Shown here: positions 36,982 to 46,414 of the stretch, one piece after another | Numbering within the stretch: position 1 is the stretch's first letter | Layout of the letters: the number at the start of each line of letters is the position of its first letter | Origin: Geminicoccus harenae | GTDB lineage: Bacteria > Pseudomonadota > Alphaproteobacteria > Geminicoccales > Geminicoccaceae | Direction of reading: 5' to 3' | NCBI RefSeq assembly: GCF_019800005.1 | Contig: NZ_JABGCL010000008.1 | Span: 124,001 to 188,000, forward strand | DNA length: 64,000 nucleotides | Notes under the pieces: model-generated | Database searches by the model: none | What the model saw: the letters and a program-made list of their open reading frames with translations, nothing else | Told to the model about the DNA's origin: nothing | Program-made: the position numbers and the translations under genes

Positions 36982-37629
36982 ATGCGGGATGAGCGGACGG
37001 CAGGGACGCATGCGAGAAGGACGGGATCGCCGCCGCTGCGCGCAGCCTGCCTGGCCGGGCTGCTGGCGCTTGGCGCCTGCGCCGGTGGGCCGGAGGTAGG
37101 GCCGGCCGCGGACGGCGACCCTCGTTCCGCCCGGACCCTGCTGGAGAACGTCAACCGGAGCGGGCCGATGCCGGTGGTGACCACGGGCACCGCACCGGGC
37201 GGCCTGGCCCCGCCGGAAGTGGCAGCGGCCCTGGCGCAAGGAGTAAGGGGAGGTGCTGACTTCACGATCCAGCCGGAGGCGCAGAACAGCGGGCCGCGCG
37301 TGCTGCTCCTGTTCGGCCCGCCGGAACAGCTCTCGCCCTGGCGCGCCTGCGCGCCCGACGCGGTGCTGGGCTCCGGGTTCGGCGACGGCCGGCGGGTGGC
37401 CGCCCTGGTCTGCGACGGCCCCAGCACGGTGGCGCATCTGCGGGCGGTCGCCGCCGGCGACACGCCGGCGGATGCGACGGACCTGCTCCAGGCCGTGGGC
37501 GACCGGCTGTTCCCCGACCCGTACGAGCGCTACGCCTATGACCGCTATAGCGGCGTCGGCTATGGCGGGTTCGGCAGCTTCGGCAGTTACGGCAGCAGGG
37601 TCGGGGTAGGCATCGGGTTCGGCTTCTGA
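36982..37629 (+). CDS. Putative lipoprotein
   Basis: 215 residues from ATG 36982. The signal [15 protein letters not shown] carries a lipobox with Cys34, giving an envelope lipoprotein. The middle ([21 protein letters not shown]...[18 protein letters not shown]) has two cysteines that may pair. The last 30 residues are a Tyr/Gly/Ser-rich low-complexity tail ending in VGVGIGFGF. Not recognised. Its 3' end overlaps the convergent meaB by 43 bases. A longer frame to ATG 36931 has no signal-peptide logic. Confidence 0.7.
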   Translation: MRDERTAGTHARRTGSPPLRAACLAGLLALGACAGGPEVGPAADGDPRSARTLLENVNRSGPMPVVTTGTAPGGLAPPEVAAALAQGVRGGADFTIQPEAQNSGPRVLLLFGPPEQLSPWRACAPDAVLGSGFGDGRRVAALVCDGPSTVAHLRAVAAGDTPADATDLLQAVGDRLFPDPYERYAYDRYSGVGYGGFGSFGSYGSRVGVGIGFGF

Positions 37630-38615
37630 TCCGCGGCGAAGGCGGCGAGCACCCGCTCGACCGCCCGCAACGGCGTCTCCGTGCCTGCCGCCACCTCCGC
37701 CCGGCAACGCGCCAGCTCCGCGGCGCTGCCCGGATCGCGGGCCAGCAGCTCCAGGAGCCGGGCATGCAGCAGCGCGTCCAGCCAGCGCAGCTGTTGGGTC
37801 CGGCGCTTCTGGTCGAGCTGGCCGGTGGCACTCATCCGGTCCAGCCAGCGCACCATGCCCGCCCACAGCTCGGGCAGACCCGCCCCGGTCAGGGCCGAGA
37901 CCGTCAGCACGTCCGGACGTGAAGCCGCGTCCTCGGGCAGCAGGATGCGCAACGCATTGGCATAGTGACGGCGCGCCTGCTCCGCGGCGAGCCGCTGCTC
38001 GCCGTCCGCCTTGTTGACCGCGATCAGGTCCGCCAGCTCGATCAGGCCCTTCTTGATGCCCTGCAGCTCGTCGCCGGCACCCGGCAGCATCAGCACGAGG
38101 AACAGGTCGACCATGTCGGCGACACTCGTCTCCGACTGGCCCACCCCCACCGTCTCGACCAGCACCACGTCATAGCCCGTCGCCTCGCACAGGAGGCCTG
38201 CCTCCCGGGTGGCGCGCGCCACCCCGCCCAGCATGCCGGCCGATGGCGACGGGCGGACGAAGGCGGCAGGGTCTGTCGCCAGTCTGGCCATGCGGGTCTT
38301 GTCGCCCAGGATGGAGCCGCCGGTGCGCGTGCTGGAAGGGTCGACCGCGAGCACCGCCACCTTGTGCCCGGCCCCGGTCAGCATGGTGCCGAACGCCTCG
38401 ATGAAGCTGCTCTTGCCCACGCCCGGAACACCGGTGATGCCGATCCGCCTGGCACGGCCGGCATGCGGCAGGACCAGGCGCAGCAGTGCCTGCGCCTCCG
38501 CCTGGTGGTCGGGCCTGCGGCTCTCGATCAGGGTGATCGCACGGGCCAGCGCCGCCCGCTCCCCGGCGAGCAGGCGCCTGGCCAGATCGGCGGTCACCGG
38601 CGCGATGTTCGTCAT
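37587..38615 (-). CDS. meaB: Methylmalonyl-CoA mutase-associated GTPase MeaB
   Basis: 342 residues. G1 motif [17 protein letters not shown] (59-75), [19 protein letters not shown] (G2 region), [10 protein letters not shown] (G3) and AVNKADGE (G4). MeaB protects and reloads the B12-dependent mutase. The mutase genes themselves are not in this window. ATG 38615 is placed eight bases after GGGGAG; an ATG at 38621 is only two bases from it. Confidence 0.95.
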   Translation of the reverse strand: MTNIAPVTADLARRLLAGERAALARAITLIESRRPDHQAEAQALLRLVLPHAGRARRIGITGVPGVGKSSFIEAFGTMLTGAGHKVAVLAVDPSSTRTGGSILGDKTRMARLATDPAAFVRPSPSAGMLGGVARATREAGLLCEATGYDVVLVETVGVGQSETSVADMVDLFLVLMLPGAGDELQGIKKGLIELADLIAVNKADGEQRLAAEQARRHYANALRILLPEDAASRPDVLTVSALTGAGLPELWAGMVRWLDRMSATGQLDQKRRTQQLRWLDALLHARLLELLARDPGSAAELARCRAEVAAGTETPLRAVERVLAAFAADQKPNPMPTPTLLP

Positions 38616-38962
38616 GCTCATCGCTCCCCACCTAGCCGCTGGGCAAAGCCCAGGGTAGCCCGGTTCACAGCTTCCATAGTGGCGGCAGCCGGCTGGCAGG
38701 AGCGAACGAGCCGACAATCGCCTCGTGACGGCGCAGCCTCAGGAGCCCGTCACAAGACCTGCTGCACGTGTCGGCGCGGTGCGCCGAGTGGCCCAACCAC
38801 TCCTGCCGACGCGTGGACCACACCCGAGGAGTGGCCGCCCGCAGGTTGATGATCGCGGAGAACTGGAAGGCACGGTGTTCGTGCTGCCCGTAGCCATCGG
38901 GTCCTTGCTCCGTGCTGGCCGCACCCGCTGTACGGATCGGGCCGACCATCTGCTGTCGATCC

Positions 38963-39425
38963 ATGAGCTTCCTGCCGAAGGAGATGGACTGCAGGTCAGA
39001 CATGACCTGCTGGCGGAGGCTGCGCCCGACCGGCCGCGGCAGGCCCGGCCCCATCTACGGTCAGATGGCCATGGATCCGTCGCCCAAAGGGACGGCAGCC
39101 AGAATGCTGCCGAGGGGCCACTGGTCGAGGCGGTGCCACCGATTCGGCAGCATCGGCAGGCCGGGAACCGGCCGGACAAGCTGCACGCGGTCAAGAACCC
39201 GCCCGGACCTGATCCGGCGGCTGCGAATCTGGCTTCTGCCGCAGAGCACTGCACCGACGCAGGATAACGCCCGACGCAGGATCGAGCATAGCGAGAAGCT
39301 CGGGCAGCAGCGATGGATCATCGAGCGCAGCATGGCCTGGTTCAGCCGGTTCCGTCCCCCTCACCGTCCGCTACGGCCAACGCGTCCACATCACCACCGA
39401 CTTCCACCTGCTGTCACCGGCCTGA
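38963..39425 (+). pseudogene. IS5-family transposase remnant
   Basis: One frame shows an N-terminal piece DMTCWRRLR and a C-terminal piece RRIEHSEKLGQQRWIIERSM, AWFSRFR, matching the ends of IS5-type DDE transposases (MTCWRRLRDW; R-GIE-SERLGRHRWVVERT-AWLNRFRRL). The middle, LVEAVPPIRQHRQAGNRPDK with LHAVK, and the extreme C-terminal LTVRYGQRVHI are in other frames. Between the first two pieces much of the gene is missing. Several frameshifts and an internal deletion make it non-functional. Confidence 0.7.
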
Positions 39426-39479
39426 TCCACCTCGAATTCGTCACGAGTTGGTCTTGCCAAGGCCCTTACAGAAGGCCGT

Positions 39480-39841
39480 GAATGGCTAGGCTGATCGAGA
39501 GATCGCCTCTTTACCCCATCTTCTGGCCGTCTCCTGCCGGCACAGGAGGTGGCGGGCACAGCAGCGGGACGACACTTCCTGGCCGGGATCAGGCTGTCGA
39601 TCCCTGGCCCTTCTTGGCGGAAGCGGTCGCTGGCCTCGCTGTCGTGACCGGCATCGACGACCGGCTGGTCATCCACGATGGCATCGGCGACCTTGGCATA
39701 GAGCGGAATAAGACCGCCAAAGTCGCCAATCGATCTGGCCTGACCCGCTGCGCCAGGAGCAATGTCGGTTTGATCCAGAGCACCTTCGTCCATGTGAGCC
39801 AGCCAGGCCGACCTCAGTGATGCCGGCACGCCACGTGACAT
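39480..39841 (-). pseudogene. IS4-like DDE transposase fragment
   Basis: The minus-strand frame reads YAKVADAIVDDQPVVDAGHD, SEASDRFRQE, GIDSLIPARKCRPAAVPATS, which parallels the ADAGYDSE...R..LGI-S-IPARRGRP...P.TG stretch of IS4/IS1182-type transposases. Only this central catalytic segment is recognisable; the N-terminal and C-terminal parts, with the remaining DDE residues, are gone or frame-shifted. Confidence 0.55.
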
Positions 39842-40393
39842 AGTGCGAGGTGCGGGGCAGGCATGAAGCCCGTGGAGGCGCGGGAGATCGGGCGCGCCTG
39901 TGTTACAGCCTGACCTGCCAGCCGAACCGTCCCTTGCAGCGCTGCCTGGATCTGTTCCGGCCGCAGATGTGGCGGGAGAGCCATCCAGGCGCTCCCGGAG
40001 AAGCCCTTTGCCGCCTGCTGGTGCAGATGAACGACGCGGCAGCCGATCATGAGGTACTGGTTGTTCTGGTCAGTAACCCGCGCGTCGAACGATCACTTGT
40101 TGAACGCCTGAGTGCCGATCCAAGCTGACGCTGGTGAACTGCCGACGTGACTGCATCTGGACGGTCCACGATGCGCACTGTGCTGGCGGACGTGATGTGG
40201 ACCAGCTCAAGCCGGTGCCGCCAACGCAGATGCTGGAACAGTGCCGCCCTCGATCAACCACGGCAGGTTCAACAGAGAGGGCTTCCTAGCTGCCTCAAAA
40301 CCCGTGGCCGCAGACGCCGGTCGGCAGATCCCGTGGGCGCGTCGCCATGTTCCACCTTGCCGCCCTCCCCTCCGGCTGCGGGTCCGGGGGTGG

Positions 40394-41230
40394 CTAGCGG
40401 GGCGTAAGGAGGAAGAAGGCAATGGCGGCGCGGGTCTGTTCAGGAATGGGCCCGGTGGAGTTCTCCACGACCTTGGCCATCTCGCCGCCGACGAAGTCGC
40501 CCTCGGGAGTCATGCCGAGCGACAGGAAGAAGTCCACGTCGCTGGGGCTCCACTTGCCGATGCCATGCTCTGGATCGGGGGTGATCGCGGGGGCCCGGCC
40601 GGTGATCAGGTCGCCGGGATTGCCGGCGAGCTCCTGGTCCGGATCCGGGACGCCGAAGCCCCAGAAGGTCCTGGGGCTGTGGCACTCCGCGCAGTGGCCG
40701 GGACCCCGCACCAGATAGGCGCCCTCGTTCCACGCCGCGTCCCGCGCCGGATCAGGCTCGATCGGCGCCGGGTCGAAGAACAGCCAGCGCCAGGCCCAGA
40801 GGCCGGTGCGCAGCGAGAACGGGAAGGTCAGCTCGTGTGGCGGCGACGGATGTTCCGCCGGCGCCACCTCGTCGCGCAGATAGGCCCAGAGTGCCCGCAG
40901 GTCGTCCTTGGTCATCCGCGCATAGCTGGCGAACGGAAAGGCCGGATAATAGGGGGAGCCGTCCGGGGCGATCCCCTCGGCCATGGCGCGCAGGAAGTCG
41001 TCCTCGCTCCAGTTGCCGATCCCGGTCTTAGGGTCGGGCGTGATGTTGGGCGGGTGGAAGGTGCCGAGCGGGGTGACCAGGGGCGCACCGCCGGCAAGCG
41101 GCGGCGCGCCCTCTCTCGAGTGGCAGGACTGGCAGCCGCCCAGGTGGAACAGGAGCTCACCCCGCTCCATGCCGGCCGCGGGCCAGGCGAAGCCCAGCCC
41201 AGCCAGCAGGATCGTGCATGCCAGGCGCAA
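40394..41230 (-). CDS. Diheme c-type cytochrome
   Basis: 278 residues. A signal peptide (LACTILLAGLGFAWPAAG) leads to the periplasm. Two haem sites, C33QSCH37 and C180AECH184, each begin a cytochrome c domain; NITPDPKTGIGNWSEDDFLRAM and AITPDPEHGIGKWSPSDVDF hold the likely Met-side loops of the two repeats. The layout matches the diheme electron-transfer subunit family linked to alcohol or sugar dehydrogenases. The only start giving a signal peptide is TTG 41230, four bases after the cytochrome c' stop, so the two are co-translated. Partner dehydrogenase not seen. Confidence 0.85.
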   Translation of the reverse strand: MRLACTILLAGLGFAWPAAGMERGELLFHLGGCQSCHSREGAPPLAGGAPLVTPLGTFHPPNITPDPKTGIGNWSEDDFLRAMAEGIAPDGSPYYPAFPFASYARMTKDDLRALWAYLRDEVAPAEHPSPPHELTFPFSLRTGLWAWRWLFFDPAPIEPDPARDAAWNEGAYLVRGPGHCAECHSPRTFWGFGVPDPDQELAGNPGDLITGRAPAITPDPEHGIGKWSPSDVDFFLSLGMTPEGDFVGGEMAKVVENSTGPIPEQTRAAIAFFLLTPR

Positions 41231-41234
41231 AGAT

Positions 41235-41687
41235 TTAGCCTTGCGGCTTGCGGTAGGTCTGGTGGCAGCCGCCGCAGCCGTTCTTGCCGAGCGCTGCGAA
41301 GGCCGCGGTGGCGGCGGCGGTCTCGCCGGTGCCGGCGGCCGTAGCCAGGGCATCGGCCAGCCCGTCGGCGCGCTTGGCCGCGGTGTCGAAGCCGGCCTGA
41401 TCGGTCCAGATCGCGGGCAGGGCATCGGTGGGACCGGTATCGCTGCCGGCCGGGAACAGGGCCGGCACATCGGCCATGATCTTGCGGATCGTCTCGGCAT
41501 GGGCCTGGACCTTGGCCAGGTCGCCCTTGGCGGCCAGCGTGTCCTTGATCCCACCCATCTCCTTGCCCATGGCCTTCATGTCGGCCTGACGCTTGGCAAT
41601 GACGCCGTCGGCAGCGAGGATCGAGCCGGCACCCAGGGTCGATCCGGCGACGACGGCGAAAATCACGGCATATCGGGATAAGCGCAT
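41235..41687 (-). CDS. Cytochrome c' (c-556 type)
   Basis: 150 residues with a signal peptide (MRLSRYAVIFAVVAGSTLGAGSILA). The body is a four-helix bundle and the single haem motif C138GGCH142 is close to the C terminus, the hallmark of cytochrome c'. These periplasmic proteins bind NO or act as electron carriers. Upstream gene of the pair with the diheme cytochrome. GGAGAGG precedes the ATG. Confidence 0.92.
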   Translation of the reverse strand: MRLSRYAVIFAVVAGSTLGAGSILAADGVIAKRQADMKAMGKEMGGIKDTLAAKGDLAKVQAHAETIRKIMADVPALFPAGSDTGPTDALPAIWTDQAGFDTAAKRADGLADALATAAGTGETAAATAAFAALGKNGCGGCHQTYRKPQG

Positions 41688-42203
41688 ATCAGCCTCTCCA
41701 GCAGAACATGGCTTTTTCTAGAATGAATCCGGGGTGCCGCGAAGCTCTCGTTGCGGCCAGGGGAGAGAAAAATCGAACCGGCCGCGCCCGCCCGACCGGC
41801 TCGGCACGGCGTGTTCCGAAGCAGCACAGCAGCGCAAGTTCGCGACGTAGGCGGGATATTGTTCGACAGGTCGACAAGCTGGTCGAGTTCCGGCGGGCCT
41901 GACTGTCGAATGTGCTGGCCGTTGCCCCCTGCCCTTGCCGCTTCGGCCGGGCCTGCGGCGCGGCCGGCTGGCAGTTCGAGGCCCGAAGAAGGATTTTCCA
42001 CATCGGATGATCGCATTCGCCTGCCTGAGCATGCGCAGGGCTCGAGTGCGGCGGACCCGGCCCTCCTGAGGATGGCACGCATGCCCATGCAGCGGTGGTT
42101 CCTGCCGCGCCGGCCGCGCGTTTCATCTCGAAGCGGAGCCAGCACAACGGGAAGGCTTGCCAGCGCCGCCGACCGTCGCTAACAACCCGCCACCGACGCG
42201 GGC
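41688..42203. other. Intergenic region before tRNA-Phe
   Basis: About 515 bases. Open frames here are shadows without recognisable content. It must contain the minus-strand promoter of the cytochrome pair (an AT-rich ttttctagaatgaat lies at 41713-41727) and the plus-strand promoter of the tRNA gene. Confidence 0.55.
42157..42185 (+). promoter_or_regulatory. Possible promoter of tRNA-Phe
   Basis: TTGCCA (42157-42162) and TAACAA (42180-42185) with a 17-base spacer would start transcription near 42192, 12 bases before the mature tRNA. Confidence 0.45.
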
Positions 42204-42279
<76 letters not shown>

Positions 42280-43024
42280 CTCCCTTCATGCGCATGGCAG
42301 GATCACGGGCTTCGACGAGCAGCAGGCTCGGCGGCCGCATCCGTTTCTTGCACACGGTCGCCACCGGCTGGCGGCGGGGCTTGGTTCCCAGCTGCAAGAT
42401 TATCCTGATCTTCAGGAATGCGGAGACGGCGGCGATGCAGGGCGAACGGGCTTAGGGCAAGGCTATGCCTGAGATGAGCTACTTGGCGGTCGACAGTGCT
42501 GGCGCCTGAGCGGCTACACATGGTGCTGGACAGAATCGGGCCCCGCCGCCCGGTCCCCTGGGAACCCGACACCGTCTGCAACCGTGTGATGGCGCAGCCG
42601 CAGACTGCGCCAGACGATGAAGCCCTGTCGCTCGTCCGCCATGCTCATCGGCCCATCGGCGCCCCACAGAGCATGACCCGGTGCCGTGCGAAGGCGGGCC
42701 TGATCAGGGAGCCCGCGTCAGCCCCCTCGCCGCATCTAGCGGCCAGCACACCAGCTTCCTCACCGGTGCCGCCGGCCGGACAAGCAAGGGTCCGACGGCC
42801 GCGCTGATACGGTCAGCCAGGAGCGGGTGCCATGATCAGGCCATACCGGCTCGTGACCGCGGCCGTAACGCTGGCTGTGCTCTGCCCTCGCCGCTCCGCA
42901 AGCCGTTCGAAGGCATGACGAGCCCGGGGAAAGGCCAGGGCATGAGGCAGAGGAGCGGATCGCCTCGCCTGCCGGGCGAATATTCTGCCAGGCAGGCGAA
43001 GCAGGACGAGGTCAGCGTGGGGGC
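42280..43024. other. Gene-poor stretch after tRNA-Phe
   Basis: About 745 bases. No recognised gene. Frames of up to 100 codons exist on both strands but carry no motif. No copy of the tRNA 3' end, integrase or inverted terminal repeats was seen, so evidence for an integrated element is lacking. A 28-codon frame with a ribosome site lies at 42832-42918. Confidence 0.55.
42832..42918 (+). CDS. Possible 28-residue peptide with signal-like N terminus
   Basis: ATG 42832 lies eight bases after AGGAG and encodes MIRPYRLVTAAVTLAVLC followed by PRRSASRSKA and a stop. The start looks like that of a secreted or lipid-anchored protein, but it ends at once. It may be the broken remnant of a longer gene or a small membrane peptide. 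Confidence 0.25.
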   Translation: MIRPYRLVTAAVTLAVLCPRRSASRSKA

Positions 43025-43288
43025 TCAGTCGCCGAACACATGGCGGTGGAGTGCCTGTTCCTGGCGCGTCGCCAGGTCCATGCGGTCGCGCCGGATGCCA
43101 CCCAGCAGAACGTAGGTGGCGGTCGCCGCGGCCAGGGCCAGTAGGATCGCCCCGCCGCTGCCGAGGATCGCGGCGGCAACCAGCAGCGTGCTCAGGCCGG
43201 GGCACTCCCGGGCCTCGGCGATGATCCGGCCGCACATGCCGCCAAGCGTACGGAGCAGGGTTTCCAGCATGTCCATCAGAAACATCAT
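43025..43288 (-). CDS. Small membrane protein of unknown function
   Basis: 87 residues with one long hydrophobic segment (STLLVAAAILGSGGAILLAL and AAATATYVLL, about residues 33-64) and a charged C terminus (RRDRMDLATRQEQALHRH). GGGAGG precedes the ATG at good distance, supporting expression. Not recognised. Lies 87 bases downstream of mgtC on the same strand. Confidence 0.6.
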   Translation of the reverse strand: MMFLMDMLETLLRTLGGMCGRIIAEARECPGLSTLLVAAAILGSGGAILLALAAATATYVLLGGIRRDRMDLATRQEQALHRHVFGD

Positions 43289-43375
43289 TCATCCTCCCGA
43301 ACATGGATGAACCGTAACCTTTGGACGCGGGAGAGTCAATGTTGGCGGCGGCCGCCATGGGCGATGTCGCCCGGC

Positions 43376-43828
43376 TCAGTCCTCGTTGATCTTGGCGCTG
43401 CCGGGGATGAAGCGGGCCAGCACGCGCACCAGGGTCACGATCACCAAGCCCAGGACCAGGCCCACCAGCACCAGCCGGTACTGGCCGGCACCCGCCGCGA
43501 TGCCGAGTGCTGCCGCCAGCCACAGATTGGCCGCGGAGGTCAGGTTGTGGACGTTGGACTTGGAAACGAACACGGCGCCGGCCGCCACGAAGCCGATCGC
43601 CTGGGCCAGCCCCTGGATGGAGCGCAGCGGATCGATGGTGGCACCCGTCTCGCCGCGCAGCTCGGTGAACAGCATCAGGCTCGAGATCATGATCAGTGCC
43701 GAGCTCATTGCGACCAGGGCATGGGTGCGGATGCCGGCGGAGATCCCGCGCAATTCCCGGTCCAGGCCCAGCAGCAGGCCGGCACCGGTGGCGAGCCCCA
43801 TCCGAGTGGCGATTTCTTCGAGTTCCAC
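43376..43828 (-). CDS. MgtC/SapB-family membrane protein
   Basis: 150 residues, four or five helices. MGLATGAGLLLGLDRELRG, GIRTHALVAMSSALIMISS, QAIGFVAAGAVFVSKSNVHN and LTSAANLWLAAALGIAAGAG are the conserved MgtC core with its small-residue motifs. The C-terminal soluble domain of Salmonella MgtC is absent, as in most short members. Start is GTG 43828, six bases after GGGGGAG; the upstream frame to ATG 44113 is shadow sequence. Divergent from the sugar operon at 44113. Confidence 0.88.
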   Translation of the reverse strand: MELEEIATRMGLATGAGLLLGLDRELRGISAGIRTHALVAMSSALIMISSLMLFTELRGETGATIDPLRSIQGLAQAIGFVAAGAVFVSKSNVHNLTSAANLWLAAALGIAAGAGQYRLVLVGLVLGLVIVTLVRVLARFIPGSAKINED

Positions 43829-43913
43829 GGCCCGCTCCCCCGGCTGGCTGGTGGCGGACCCACGCCCCCGATCTCCGCCCCGCCAGCCAGGGCATATCCC
43901 GGCAGTTGGCTGC

Positions 43914-43941
43914 TTGTCAGCGGCGGCCGGATCCGTAAAGT
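43914..43941 (+). promoter_or_regulatory. Promoter of the 44-48 kb sugar operon
   Basis: TTGTCA (43914-43919) and TAAAGT (43936-43941), 16 bases apart, make a good sigma70-type promoter. Transcription would start around 43948, inside the LacI-type palindrome at 43944-43959, leaving a leader of about 165 bases before the binding-protein gene. Confidence 0.65.
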
Positions 43942-43943
43942 CT

Positions 43944-43959
43944 TGTGTAACGATACACA
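43944..43959 (+). promoter_or_regulatory. LacI-type operator at the sugar operon start
   Basis: TGTGTAACGATACACA: 6-bp perfect arms TGTGTA and TACACA around aCGa, with the central CG characteristic of LacI/GalR-family operators. It begins two bases after the -10 box, the classical place for repression. The LacI-family gene at 48067-49122 is the obvious candidate to bind it. Confidence 0.75.
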
Positions 43960-44112
43960 GGGAGGAGCTTCCCCTTCGAGCCGGTCCGGCACAGGCCCGG
44001 CCGACTTCCTGCCGGCCCGGCAGCGAGGCGGCCGCCGACCCGATGATGTCCGCCAGGCGGGCCCGCCGGACGATCTTGGCCTTGAGCAACGAGATCAGAG
44101 GAGGCGACAGCA

Positions 44113-45474
44113 ATGAAACGCAGGACCGCGCTCTTGATGGCCGGCACCATCATGGCGACATGGCCGATGCTCGGCCGTCCGAGCCGGGCGCAGGACAGCC
44201 GGATCGACTGGGCGAGCGAGCTCGGCAAGCACGACGGGGCCACGCTGCGGATCCTGATGGTCCAGGATCCCTGGGTCAGCGGGTTCGAGCAGCTCAACCC
44301 GACCTTCGAGCAGATCACCGGTGCGAAGGTCACGATCGACGCGTTCAGCTACGACCAGACCCATGAGAAGGAGGTGCTGGAAGGCACCTCGCAGAGCTCG
44401 CAGTACGACATCATCGTGCTGGATTCGCCCTGGGTCGGCGAGTTCTGGAGCGGCGAGTTCGTCGAGGACCTCAAGCCCTATATCGAGAAGACCAGGCCGG
44501 AAGTGATCGCATGGGACGACTTCGTCCCGGCCTTCCAGACGGTCGCCGAATGGGAGGGCACGGTCGTGGGCGTGCCGTTCGGCGCGTATTTCATGATGAT
44601 GCACTACCGCAAGGACCTGTTCGAGCAGGCCGGGCTGCAGCCGCCGAAGACCATCGACGACTACAAGGCCGCCGCCAAGCACTTCACGAACAACCCGGAC
44701 TTCCCGGGCATGTACGGCACCGCGCTGAACAATGCGCGCGGCTCGGCGATCGGCCAGTCCTTCTTCGAGTGGATCTACAATTTCGGCGGCAAGCCGTTCG
44801 CCAACACCGTCCCCGGCAACGAGGACCCCTATGGCGACATGACCCCGCAGTTCGACAAGCCCGAGGCCAAGCAGGTCTTCGAGTTCTTCAAGGAAATGCT
44901 GCAATACCAGCCGCCTGGTGCCGAATCGATCGACTGGGAGCAGCGCGCCGCCACCTTCACCACCGGCAAGACGGCGATGATCACCGCCTGGTCGGTGCGC
45001 ACGCCAGGCTTCCACGACCCCAGCCAGAGCCAGATCGCCGACAAGGTCGGCACCTCGGTGTTCCCGCATGTCGAGGGCATTGACGGCGTGCCGCCGTTGG
45101 GCGGCTGGGTGATGGGCATCAACGCCCATAGCGAGCAGAAGGACCTCGCCTGGGACTACATCAAGTGGTTCACCTCCAAGGAGGTACACAAGCAGTTCGT
45201 GCTGCTGGGCGGCCCGCCCAGCCGGCTCTCGGCCATCGAGGATCCGGAGGTCCGGGAAAAGATGCCCTGGGTCGAGACGATCGCCGAGACCCAGAAGCAC
45301 GTCTATGCCGAGTGCCGGCCGCGCATCCCGGAATCCTTCGAGATCATCGACACGGTCGGCCTGCAGTTCTCCCGCGCCCTGCAGAACCAGGTGACGGTCG
45401 ACGAGGCCCTCACCGAGCTCCAGACCAGCATCGCCGACCTGATGGTCAAAGGCGGCTACACCGTCCAGCAATAG
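44113..45474 (+). CDS. ABC transporter substrate-binding protein (sugar/polyol type)
   Basis: 453 residues. Signal MKRRTALLMAGTIMATWPML...SRA has a twin-arginine-like start. The mature protein shows TLRILMVQDPWVSGFEQLNP, YDIIVLDSPWVGEFWSGEF, VGVPFGAYFMMMHYRKDLFE and GWVMGINAHSEQKDLAWDYI, typical of family-1 binding proteins, closest in feel to the polyol (sorbitol/mannitol) group. GAGGCGACAGCA stands before the ATG. First gene of a LacI-controlled catabolic cluster. Confidence 0.9.
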   Translation: MKRRTALLMAGTIMATWPMLGRPSRAQDSRIDWASELGKHDGATLRILMVQDPWVSGFEQLNPTFEQITGAKVTIDAFSYDQTHEKEVLEGTSQSSQYDIIVLDSPWVGEFWSGEFVEDLKPYIEKTRPEVIAWDDFVPAFQTVAEWEGTVVGVPFGAYFMMMHYRKDLFEQAGLQPPKTIDDYKAAAKHFTNNPDFPGMYGTALNNARGSAIGQSFFEWIYNFGGKPFANTVPGNEDPYGDMTPQFDKPEAKQVFEFFKEMLQYQPPGAESIDWEQRAATFTTGKTAMITAWSVRTPGFHDPSQSQIADKVGTSVFPHVEGIDGVPPLGGWVMGINAHSEQKDLAWDYIKWFTSKEVHKQFVLLGGPPSRLSAIEDPEVREKMPWVETIAETQKHVYAECRPRIPESFEIIDTVGLQFSRALQNQVTVDEALTELQTSIADLMVKGGYTVQQ

Positions 45475-45541
45475 GACGTCGGCGGGGCCGGGTGGCGACG
45501 CCCGGCCTCCTCGCCCCGGCCTCTCGTCAAGGAATCCGACG

Positions 45542-46414
45542 GTGGTCAGCCGAACCACGAAGCTGCTGTTCATCGGCCCGGGCGTCGCCTATCTCGCCAT
45601 CATCGGGCTGTTTCCGTTCTTCTACTCGCTCTACCTGAGCACGACGTCCTTGAACCTGACCCGCCCGCGGCGCAGCCAGTTCGTCGGGATCGACAACTAT
45701 GTCCAGCTCGTCACCGATCCTCTGTTCCAGAAGGCGATCCTGAACACCGCCATCCTGGCGATGGGCTCGATCGCGCTGGAGATCGTGATCGGCTTTCTCA
45801 TCGCCAAGATCTTCTACGAGATCGCGCACCTGCGCACGGTCGACTGGCTGCGCACCCTGTTCATCCTGCCGATGATGGTCACGCCGGTGATCACCGGCCT
45901 GATGTTCACCTACATCCTCAATCCCACGCTCGGCGTCGCCAACGTGCTGCTGCGCATGGTGGGGCTGCCCGAATCCGGATGGTTCGGCTCGGTCGACGTG
46001 GCGCTGCTTTCGGTGATCATGGTCAATGTCTGGCAGTGGACCCCGTTTCTCATGCTCATCATGCTGGCCGGTCTCATGGCCGTGCCGCGCGAGCTCTACG
46101 AGGCGAGTGCCCTGGACGGGGCGCACTGGTACCAGCAGTCCTGGCACATCGAGCTGCCTGCCCTGCGCGACGTGCTGCTGGTCGGCGCCATCATCCGGCT
46201 GATCGACAATCTGCGCTTCTTCGACGTGGTCTACATCGCCACGCGCGGGGGCCCGGGTGACGCCACCGAGGTGATCAGCATGTTCGCCTACCGCCAGTCC
46301 TTTCAGTTCTTCAACATGGGCTATGGCTCGGCGGCCGCGGTGCTGATCCTGTTCATCACCCTGTTCGTCACCACCCTCGCCATGCGCTATCTGCGGAGGG
46401 TCGAGCATGGCTAG
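45542..46414 (+). CDS. Sugar/polyol ABC transporter permease
   Basis: 290 residues, six helices. EAA loop YEASALDGAHWYQQSWHIEL with the following PALRDVLLVGAIIRLIDNLR. N-terminal LFIGPGVAYLAIIGLFPFFY is typical of MalF-like permeases. Start is GTG 45542 behind AAGGAA. Its end overlaps the next permease by eight bases. Confidence 0.91.
   Translation: MVSRTTKLLFIGPGVAYLAIIGLFPFFYSLYLSTTSLNLTRPRRSQFVGIDNYVQLVTDPLFQKAILNTAILAMGSIALEIVIGFLIAKIFYEIAHLRTVDWLRTLFILPMMVTPVITGLMFTYILNPTLGVANVLLRMVGLPESGWFGSVDVALLSVIMVNVWQWTPFLMLIMLAGLMAVPRELYEASALDGAHWYQQSWHIELPALRDVLLVGAIIRLIDNLRFFDVVYIATRGGPGDATEVISMFAYRQSFQFFNMGYGSAAAVLILFITLFVTTLAMRYLRRVEHG

Larger units (their letters stand above)
38616..40393. 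other. Gene-free zone with decayed mobile DNA
   Basis: About 1.8 kb without an intact gene. Two damaged transposase genes are recognisable, one on each strand (38963-39425 and 39480-39841). The rest, 39842-40393, has only short overlapping frames without recognisable content. No intact terminal inverted repeats or target duplications were found by eye. Confidence 0.7.

Noticed and set aside
42496..42807. 103-codon plus-strand frame after tRNA-Phe
   Set aside because: Low-complexity Pro/Arg/Ala content typical of shadow frames in high-GC DNA, no ribosome site.
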